A stretch of 55,535 nt of DNA from an uncultured Gammaproteobacteria bacterium (lineage in GTDB: Bacteria; Pseudomonadota; Gammaproteobacteria; Francisellales; CACEW01), in NCBI GenBank assembly GCA_902563055.1, contig CACEWE010000008.1, positions 1 through 55,535 on the forward strand. The letters run 5' to 3'. The first letter of the stretch is position 1, and each line of letters opens with the position of its first letter. The notes beneath the pieces are model-generated. The model was given only the letters and a program-made list of their open reading frames with translations, was not told the origin of the DNA and did not search any database. The translations under genes and the position numbers were made by a program. This document shows positions 1 through 6,310 of this stretch, piece after piece.

Positions 1-1
1 T

Positions 2-2647
2 ATTACAAGAATTAAAAAAATAGACAAGCGTCCACTATGGTCCTATTTTATTCCTTTTGTTTACGAACCTTTTCATAAAGCGCGCAAACAAAAGTTGTTT
101 GAGGATTTAAGTTTAGAGTCTGAAGTTTTAATTGATAGCCATGGTAAAACCCTGGGTGAAATACAAATGCAGCTAGAAGAAATATCAGTCTCATACATAA
201 AAAAACAAACGGTATTTGAGCAAAAAATTATTTCACTTAATCGGCTGAGCCAAGCCATTATCAATCGTTATGATAAAAAATTATCAGATTTAAAGGAATT
301 TGTTCTTGGTTGCGAAAGCATTAAGCAATTTTTTGGTATATTTGCCGATGCAATTCGGGAATATAGTGTTTCTGATAGTACTTTAGTGGTAGAAACGTTC
401 ATAAGCGACTTAAAAAAGGAAAAGGGTTTGTCTCTTAAATCTCATGAGCTATTTTCAAAGTATGCTCAGCGGCTCCAAGGTATACTTGATTGCAGCTTGC
501 GAACATGGAGCTTTCATCTTACAGCTAGGTATTGGGAAGGTCGTTGGTTACGCACTGGTGGAGCGTGTCATGGACAAAATGGGGCAGATGCTTTAGAGGA
601 AAAATTAAGAGAATTTTGTATGCTTGCTCCCTGTGTTGTTGCTACATTTTTCACTTTGCCAAAACTATTTATGTTTGGTAATCCAAATAATCAGCCAGAA
701 ATAGGAATGAATGCTGCAGATTTACTTATTATTGATGAGGCAGGCCAAGCATCACCAGAGATATCAATACCAGCATTTTCACTAGCAAAAAAATCTATTA
801 TTGTTGGTGACTTGGAACAATTGAAGCCCGTATGGAACTTTGATAACAGTGATGATTTATCCATGTTAGAGAAAATGGATCTAAAGAAAGATGAGGCAGT
901 ATTAACAAAAACAGGAAAACGTGTTCATGGTGGTAGTGTCATGCTGATGGCCCACAGTGCAACTACATTTAGTGAGCCTGTTTCCGGGGGTATACTGCTT
1001 AGGTATCATTATCGTTGTGAGCCAGGCATTATTGAGTTCTGTAATGATTTGGTTTACGATGGCCAGTTAATACCCATTAGGAAGGCGCGTTACGATGGCT
1101 TGTTTTTTCCAATGTCTTATGTTCCGTGTAAGACTTCTATATCTCGCTCAGGAGGAAGTTGGAAAAATACCCAAGAAGCATATAAAATTGCATATTGGTT
1201 ATTTGAAAAGAAAACAGTTATTGAGGAATATTATAGTAATCATGATCAAAAGTCTTCGATTGTTGATCTGGTAGCCATTGTTGCTCCATATGGTGCTCAA
1301 ATTCTAGAAATAAAAAAAGCTATTGCAGATGTTTTTCAGGAAGACTTTCAGTTTCCAGGTAACACTCAAAATCATAAAGATAGTAAAGATAACAAAGATA
1401 ATGATGGTAGTGAAAATAGTCCTATTCACGCTACTATGACTATTGGTACCGTCCATACATTGCAAGGAGCAGAAAGGCCAATAGTTATTTTTTCTTCAGT
1501 AAGCACGCCAGAGCAATCAAGTAAGCCTTTTATTGATAGAGATGCCGATATGCTCAATGTTGCTGTCTCACGAGCAAAAGATACGTTTATACTCTTTGGG
1601 CATCCTGATTTATTTTTTTCTGATCAAGCCTTAGAAATAAATAATACAAGTCCCAGTGCCAAGCTGGGAAAATACTTTAGCTCCCATGGCAAAAAGCTTT
1701 TTCCAAGAAATATTGTTGCGGTTGAGTCGCCAAGTAAGGCTGAGGCCATAGAGTGTTTTTTAGGTTGTGATTATAAAGTGATAGCTACATCTGGCCATTT
1801 TAGAAGTTTAGATTTTTCCTCAAACGCACTTGATTTTAATAATAAACTTAAGCCTAAATGGACCATCGATAGTGAAAAGGAAGGAATGTTGCAAGCATTT
1901 ATGGAACATTTGTCTGATGCGGATAAACTTATTTTTGCAACTGATGATGATAGAGAAGGCGAGGCTATTGCTTGGCACTTAAAAGAGGTTTTATCTTCTC
2001 GCATGGCCTTAGATCACATTAAAACAAAGCGTATAAGATTTGCAAGTGTTACGAAAAAAGCATTAGAGTTTGCCATAACTCAGGCATCAGCAGAGATTAA
2101 TTTAAATAGGGTGAGGGCAGCACTTTCTCGCAATATCATCGATTATATTTTAGGGAAACAATTATCGAGTTTTCTCTCTAAAAAAGCACTTGAGCATAAT
2201 GATTTAGAAGAAAAGTATAGTCTAGGAAGGGTTCAGTCTGCAATATTATACCTCATTGAAGATAGGGATAATGCTGCAAAAAGTTTCACTCCTGAAAAAT
2301 GCTTTAGCATTAACTTTAACTTTGAATTTGATTCAAAAAAGATCAAAGGCTATGTGTCTGATAGTTTAGATGCATTTGCAGTTCCTTTATATTTTCAAAA
2401 AGAAGCTGATGCTATAGAAATGATTAAAGCAATTAACCAAGAGAAGATCAATAAGCTACAAGAGCAACTCCAATATAGGGAACAACAGATGTCCTTTGGC
2501 TCTGCTCCTGCAACAACAACAGCAAGAATATTATCTGATTGTTATGAGTCCTTTAATATGGACCCAGTTGATACGATGAATATGTTGCAAAGTTTATACG
2601 ATGGATCCTACCAAAAGGTAGGAGTAGAAGAATCGAGCGAGGATTAG
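2..2647 (+). CDS. UPF1-like SF1 helicase fused to type IA topoisomerase (N-terminal part, cut by window edge)
   Basis: The frame is open from base 2, so the true start and the helicase Walker A motif lie left of the window; the TTG at 95 is only the first start-like codon. Counting residues from that TTG, a superfamily 1 helicase core of UPF1/DNA2 type is visible: DEAG box (IIDEAGQASPE, about 213), YRCEP motif (about 308), and motifs V/VI (HTLQGAE, NVAVSRAK, about 450-490). A type IA topoisomerase then begins with the TOPRIM domain (VESPSKAEAIE, about 540; acidic DDDREGEAIAWH, about 616) and runs through the DNA-gate helices to LYDG (about 837). The protein should couple ATP-driven strand separation to single-strand passage. 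The frame ends 13 codons after LYDG, before the catalytic tyrosine, which lies in another frame just downstream. The domains are seen; the activity, and whether the gene is still functional, are uncertain. Confidence 0.85.
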   Translation: MTRIKKIDKRPLWSYFIPFVYEPFHKARKQKLFEDLSLESEVLIDSHGKTLGEIQMQLEEISVSYIKKQTVFEQKIISLNRLSQAIINRYDKKLSDLKEFVLGCESIKQFFGIFADAIREYSVSDSTLVVETFISDLKKEKGLSLKSHELFSKYAQRLQGILDCSLRTWSFHLTARYWEGRWLRTGGACHGQNGADALEEKLREFCMLAPCVVATFFTLPKLFMFGNPNNQPEIGMNAADLLIIDEAGQASPEISIPAFSLAKKSIIVGDLEQLKPVWNFDNSDDLSMLEKMDLKKDEAVLTKTGKRVHGGSVMLMAHSATTFSEPVSGGILLRYHYRCEPGIIEFCNDLVYDGQLIPIRKARYDGLFFPMSYVPCKTSISRSGGSWKNTQEAYKIAYWLFEKKTVIEEYYSNHDQKSSIVDLVAIVAPYGAQILEIKKAIADVFQEDFQFPGNTQNHKDSKDNKDNDGSENSPIHATMTIGTVHTLQGAERPIVIFSSVSTPEQSSKPFIDRDADMLNVAVSRAKDTFILFGHPDLFFSDQALEINNTSPSAKLGKYFSSHGKKLFPRNIVAVESPSKAEAIECFLGCDYKVIATSGHFRSLDFSSNALDFNNKLKPKWTIDSEKEGMLQAFMEHLSDADKLIFATDDDREGEAIAWHLKEVLSSRMALDHIKTKRIRFASVTKKALEFAITQASAEINLNRVRAALSRNIIDYILGKQLSSFLSKKALEHNDLEEKYSLGRVQSAILYLIEDRDNAAKSFTPEKCFSINFNFEFDSKKIKGYVSDSLDAFAVPLYFQKEADAIEMIKAINQEKINKLQEQLQYREQQMSFGSAPATTTARILSDCYESFNMDPVDTMNMLQSLYDGSYQKVGVEESSED
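2606..2623 (+). other. Perfect 7-bp hairpin at the topoisomerase frame change
   Basis: TCCTACC-AAAA-GGTAGGA forms a perfect 7-bp stem with a 4-base loop, directly after the LYDG codons. Between here and the TAG at 2645 the topoisomerase homology leaves frame 2 and resumes in frame 1 as GLITYPRT. No classical X-XXY-YYZ slippery heptamer lies upstream of the stem. It could be a mutation scar, an insertion footprint or a recoding signal. Confidence 0.5.
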
Positions 2648-2655
2648 ATAAACAT

Positions 2656-3315
2656 ATGGGATTAATTACCTACCCAAGAACCAAGGGCACGCACTCAACA
2701 AGTACATCTAGTGCATCTGCTTACCAATGTGGCCTTGTGCCTGTACCTTCTAGTCTTCCCGTTCGCTTAAAACATGCTATTGGATTGATACAATTTGATG
2801 GCTGGCGATATAAACCAATTTCATGGACGAAAAGACCCCATAAACAACGGCAACAACTGCGCAAAGAATTCAATAGTGTTAGAAAAAATTTTCTTAAAGA
2901 CCTAGCTAAAAAAAAACAAAGCCTTTTGAAATCTGGATTTAGTCAAGAAGATATTGAGAAAATGGAATGTGGCCGTCTCCCTTTTTCCTACCAAGTGCAT
3001 CATATAATGCCCTTAGATGATGGTGGAACGAATGCCTTTTCAAATTTAGTTTTAATTAAAACAGCAATATTTCATGAAGCCATACATAGTAGTTCACAAG
3101 ATTATCAAAAGCAGATAAATCGCTTAAGTCCGGGAGATACCATAAATGTCAATTTCCCTGTGACGCCCTCTGGTTGTAAAATATGGCCTTTAAATCAGAG
3201 CGATCCAGTTAAGGTCATTTTACGGCTTGATGAAAAGGCTATAAAAGATAGGCAAAGGGGCTTAATGCGCTTAAAAGAAAGAGGAGTTACATTACATGAA
3301 AAAATTATTCAGTAA
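2656..3315 (+). CDS. Topoisomerase active-site segment joined to an HNH nuclease (toxin-like) domain
   Basis: Residues 1-9 carry GLITYPRT, the type IA topoisomerase motif with the catalytic Tyr (about residue 6), so this frame continues the upstream gene. After about 20 residues the topoisomerase resemblance stops. From about 60 comes a basic helix-rich stretch, then an HNH/beta-beta-alpha-metal signature (VHHIMPLDDGGTNAFSN at 114-130, with H116, N130, H140 and H144), the form common in C-terminal domains of polymorphic toxins. No Shine-Dalgarno sequence precedes the ATG at 2656, and the frame is open back to 2572, so translation may depend on a frameshift rather than this ATG. The 3' end overlaps the SUKH gene by 20 bases, as toxin-immunity pairs often do. 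A homing-type HNH nuclease is possible, but the immunity gene argues for a toxin. Confidence 0.75.
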   Translation: MGLITYPRTKGTHSTSTSSASAYQCGLVPVPSSLPVRLKHAIGLIQFDGWRYKPISWTKRPHKQRQQLRKEFNSVRKNFLKDLAKKKQSLLKSGFSQEDIEKMECGRLPFSYQVHHIMPLDDGGTNAFSNLVLIKTAIFHEAIHSSSQDYQKQINRLSPGDTINVNFPVTPSGCKIWPLNQSDPVKVILRLDEKAIKDRQRGLMRLKERGVTLHEKIIQ

Positions 3316-3769
3316 GCATTTTCAACAAATGGTACAAGAAACGCTGCAAGACAACTATAAGATAGAGCAACCTTTATCAGAACAGGAGTTTATTGAATTT
3401 CAAAAAAAAGCAAAATCAGTCCTTAAGGTAGAATTGCCCGATGAATATTGTGATTTTCTCCGTGTAATGGATGGGTTTATTGGCTATGGCTGCATGCTAT
3501 TTGGGACACAGCAAAGAATCGGAGTAAATGATGGCTGGATATATGGAGTAATAGAATTTAATACAGAAATATTTTTACAATATCCCAATCTTATTGTGCT
3601 TGGCTGCTCTGGCGATGATTATATGGCTTACGATTCACAGGCAAGTATATATAAATTTAAAAACCTTGATTCTACAGCAAATAACTTAAACGCAGAATTT
3701 ACAACATTTTCAGACCTTATTGATGATATTTTCATTCCCTTGTTGGAGGAATATGATGATGAGGACTAA
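3296..3769 (+). CDS. SUKH (SMI1/KNR4, YrhA-like) immunity protein
   Basis: This 157-residue protein shows the SMI1/KNR4 fold pattern: an N-terminal helix with LSEQEFIEFQKKAKSVL, the conserved PDEYCDFLRVMDG block (about 49-61), a hydrophobic IYGVIEF strand, and an acidic C terminus. SUKH proteins typically neutralise the nuclease toxin encoded immediately upstream. Here the upstream gene ends in an HNH domain and overlaps this one by 20 bases. A good Shine-Dalgarno (AGAGGAG) lies about 9 bases before the ATG, so it can be translated independently of its neighbour. It sits inside what should be one continuous topoisomerase gene. The family assignment comes from the sequence pattern; binding to this HNH domain is inferred from the arrangement. 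Confidence 0.8.
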   Translation: MKKLFSKHFQQMVQETLQDNYKIEQPLSEQEFIEFQKKAKSVLKVELPDEYCDFLRVMDGFIGYGCMLFGTQQRIGVNDGWIYGVIEFNTEIFLQYPNLIVLGCSGDDYMAYDSQASIYKFKNLDSTANNLNAEFTTFSDLIDDIFIPLLEEYDDED

Positions 3770-3799
3770 TAAGACTAATAAGACTAATAGGACTAATAA
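3764..3799 (+). repeat. Four tandem copies of a 9-bp unit made of stop codons
   Basis: GACTAATAA is repeated four times (third copy GACTAATAG). In the reading frame shared by the SUKH gene and the topoisomerase C-terminal part this reads Asp-stop-stop four times, giving eight in-frame stops. It separates the end of the inserted module from the resumed topoisomerase frame and may be replication-slippage expansion at the insertion boundary. Confidence 0.85.
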
Positions 3800-3802
3800 A
3801 CA

Positions 3803-4987
3803 ATGACAATACAGGCTCATCCGCAAATCACCCCCAATGATTTTTCTAAGCATCCTAAAGAGTTAAAAGATCAGTTGCCTCTAAAAATGCACAATGTTTA
3901 TTCAAAAGTATGGTCACAAGCGGCAGCTACACTTTGTCCTGAGCCGATTTTAAATGTTAATCAACTCAGTATAAAGATGAATGAGCAATTGTATTTGACC
4001 TCGTCTGCTTTTTGTATCTCTGAGGAAGGATGGCTTCGTTATGACCCTGCTCCTATGAAGACTTTAAAAGAAGTGGCCGTTGAGTCATATTCAAATATTA
4101 AATCATGCAACGACCATTCTTTAATGAAGATATCAGACTTTTCTGTAGTTTCTTACCAGAGGCAATACGATCAGCATTTTTCTTATGCTACTTTAATAGA
4201 TGAGATGGAGCGTGCCAATATTGCCGGTCCTTCAACCTATGCTAGTGCGATACAAAAGTTAGTTGACTCAAATGCATATGTTAGCCACCACAATAAAAAA
4301 TTATCACTTTCAGAGAAAGGACAAAAGGTATTGGGATATTTAGATGAGCTTGGAGAAAACAAGCTCGATGCACACTATAGCGCTATATTGGAGGAAAACC
4401 TTGATAAAATAGAAGAAGGAAGCCGAAAGGGTTCAGAAGTTATTAAAAATTCTTTAGAAATGCTTTTTCCAGATATCTTTAGTGCTTCTTCCCCAACTTG
4501 GATTGATGCACTAATTGGTGATGAGCCTGAAATTATAAATACAAACACTATTATCGCAATCCAAGATCAAAAAAAATCCAGTATACCATTTGATTTAGTT
4601 GATGTGAAAAACAAGCTGCCTGCATCCCATCCTTTAGCAAAAATTAAGAGTTTTATCGATAATGAGTTAGAAGCAATTTTTGGCAAAAACAGTCTTAATG
4701 CAAGCATCAATTCCAAATTGAGAATTATTAAAGCAATGGTTTATCAGTCTCTCCTAAATATTCCCTCACTTGAGAGATACTTGCTAGAGCTCAAATATAA
4801 TTTCTTGCTGAAGTGGCTTATTGGTCTTGAGGTGGAGAATGAAATTTGGGGTATGTGTTATTATAAACAGTGTTTATCTGATGTTGAGTATTATAAGCCT
4901 ATGCAAGATATAATTGAAATGATTTTAAAAGATAAAGAAATGCTCAGTTGCATAGAAGCATTAAAATTGAAAGTTGTTAGACCTTAA
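3803..4987 (+). CDS. Type IA topoisomerase, C-terminal part
   Basis: The protein begins exactly where topoisomerase I proteins resume after the active-site segment: AHPQITPNDF corresponds to the conserved AHEAIRPTD block. LPLKMHNVYSKVWSQ follows, and then, at about 130-165, YATLIDEMERANIAGPSTYAS, whose GPSTYAS matches the GRPSTYAS signature. The last 220 or so residues are not recognised and carry no zinc-finger cysteines of the usual TopA tail. The missing catalytic Tyr is on the upstream fragment. The ATG follows the 9-bp stop repeat with only a weak AGGA upstream, so expression is doubtful. It is most simply the 3' half of the interrupted helicase-topoisomerase gene; complementation as a split enzyme is possible but unsupported. 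Confidence 0.75.
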   Translation: MTIQAHPQITPNDFSKHPKELKDQLPLKMHNVYSKVWSQAAATLCPEPILNVNQLSIKMNEQLYLTSSAFCISEEGWLRYDPAPMKTLKEVAVESYSNIKSCNDHSLMKISDFSVVSYQRQYDQHFSYATLIDEMERANIAGPSTYASAIQKLVDSNAYVSHHNKKLSLSEKGQKVLGYLDELGENKLDAHYSAILEENLDKIEEGSRKGSEVIKNSLEMLFPDIFSASSPTWIDALIGDEPEIINTNTIIAIQDQKKSSIPFDLVDVKNKLPASHPLAKIKSFIDNELEAIFGKNSLNASINSKLRIIKAMVYQSLLNIPSLERYLLELKYNFLLKWLIGLEVENEIWGMCYYKQCLSDVEYYKPMQDIIEMILKDKEMLSCIEALKLKVVRP

Positions 4988-4991
4988 CGCT

Positions 4992-5972
4992 TTATTTTCT
5001 AACGGGGCCCAGTTTTGCTTCATGATCTTTTTCATAAGGCATAACTAATTCAAAACCATATTCAGCATAAGCGTACGGATCAAATACTGATGCGGTCTTT
5101 GGCTTATCTATTCCTAATAATGCACTAATATCAAGCCCTAGATTATGATAAAACTCTGTTAATAAAGTTGTTTTACTATCAATGCAGCTATATCCATGAT
5201 TTAAGCCATCATTTAGCTGTTGTAAGCTTGTAGTTAGAATCTTAGTTATGCGCTTTGGGGCTCCTCGCCCTTTGGTATTCACTCTAAAACCCAGGCTTAA
5301 TAATTGTTCTCTAACTTCGGACATTAGAAAGTTTTTGGATATAAATAAAGAAATAAAACTACTACTAAAAACATGTGTTTTTTGGCTCCATTGATCTAAT
5401 AAAGCATTTAGCCATTTATTTGGCAATTGTAATCTGCGATAAAGAAAGACCCAATCCTTTTGTATCCAGTTGTCTGACTCTAAGCCTTTAATAATATTGT
5501 TTAATTTAAATAGTATGTAGTCATTAAAGCAGCGCTTTATGATTTGGTTGACAGAAAAAAGTAAGCGAAGATCGTTTTCAAGGGCTATATGCTTAACTGA
5601 ATTTTTAGCTGCTGTTGTGAGTTCCAAAGTGCTGCATTTTTTCGCGAATAGGTTCAACATTGCACCATCTAGCTTGCAAATGGCAACATCTAATGGAGTG
5701 GCATTTTTAAGCAAAAAAGGGCCTGATTCAGAATCTAAAGTAATGGTAGCACAGCGATCAACTATACTGGAGTTTGTATCCAAAATTTTGCTAACTTCTT
5801 TCAGGTTACCATTGGCTACTAAAGTTAATAATTCTAAGTTTTCCGCTTTATCTTCTAAGTCGCTTGCTGCAGCACTGGAGGATACATCAGTTTTCTCACA
5901 TGCAGCTTCTCCTTCACCTTCTCCTTCACTGACTGTGTCTTTACTGACTGTGTCTTTGTTTGCATTATGCAT
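4992..5972 (-). CDS. Ankyrin-like hypothetical protein, possible effector
   Basis: This 326-residue protein has a low-complexity acidic/Ser N terminus (repeated KDTVS, GEGEGE, about 1-45), then a stretch resembling one or two degenerate ankyrin repeats (LLTLVANGNLKEVSKIL and ATPLDVAICKLDGAMLNLF, about 48-110). The rest is helical and unrecognised. There is no signal peptide or membrane segment. It converges with the topoisomerase C-terminal gene, leaving 4 bases between them, and lies beside a larger LRR/ankyrin gene on the same strand. Ankyrin proteins of this kind are common among secreted effectors of Legionella, Coxiella and relatives, which is the reason for suggesting a host-directed role. 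The function is not known. Confidence 0.6.
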   Translation of the reverse strand: MHNANKDTVSKDTVSEGEGEGEAACEKTDVSSSAAASDLEDKAENLELLTLVANGNLKEVSKILDTNSSIVDRCATITLDSESGPFLLKNATPLDVAICKLDGAMLNLFAKKCSTLELTTAAKNSVKHIALENDLRLLFSVNQIIKRCFNDYILFKLNNIIKGLESDNWIQKDWVFLYRRLQLPNKWLNALLDQWSQKTHVFSSSFISLFISKNFLMSEVREQLLSLGFRVNTKGRGAPKRITKILTTSLQQLNDGLNHGYSCIDSKTTLLTEFYHNLGLDISALLGIDKPKTASVFDPYAYAEYGFELVMPYEKDHEAKLGPVRK

Positions 5973-6129
5973 AGCAACCCCCCAAAAAAATCAAAATACT
6001 AAATGAACCATATTAAAAAGTCAATGCAAAATAATACGTTTTTTAATATAATGCTTGGTCGGCAGATTTTATGTGTGGAATCACTATATACAAAGGAGAA
6101 ACACTTGCTTTTTTGTACTTAGGTTAATA

Positions 6130-6298
6130 CTATAATGTCAGACCATCTGGTTTTGCTAACTCTAGTGCGGCTTTTCCTTTAGCTCTAATTTGATTTTTAT
6201 CTAAATAATGACCTACTTGTATGAAACTTTGTAATTCGTCAAATTCTTGAAACGGCATCAGATAAGCTAATAATAGATCTTCGTATTTCCTTCTATTT
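6130..6298 (-). pseudogene. Decayed C-terminal fragment of an LRR gene
   Basis: Between the two repeat-protein genes, the minus strand reads about 56 codons ending in YLDKNQIRAKGKAALE, then LAKPDGLTL and a stop. This is the end of a ribonuclease-inhibitor-type leucine-rich repeat. It lacks a start and follows the stop of the 986-residue gene. The same tail and 3' flank occur again at about 9430-9616. The rest of the 338-base gap holds nothing else recognisable. Confidence 0.6.
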
Positions 6299-6310
6299 TA
6301 TTTTTTCATA

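Noticed and set aside
2656-3315. Group I/II intron or intein explanation for the topoisomerase interruption
   Set aside because: HNH domains occur in such elements, but there is no intein N-terminal Cys/Ser or C-terminal HN-C/S/T junction, no reverse transcriptase, and the presence of a SUKH gene fits a toxin-immunity pair better.
1-5000. Complete insertion sequence or integrase carrying the HNH-SUKH module
   Set aside because: No transposase, integrase or terminal inverted repeats were found around the module; only the HNH domain itself could provide DNA cleavage.
5539-6006. Open frame on the plus strand opposite the ankyrin-like gene
   Set aside because: Its protein is Ser/Leu-rich without pattern, it has no ribosome-binding site, and it is fully explained as the antisense of the minus-strand gene.
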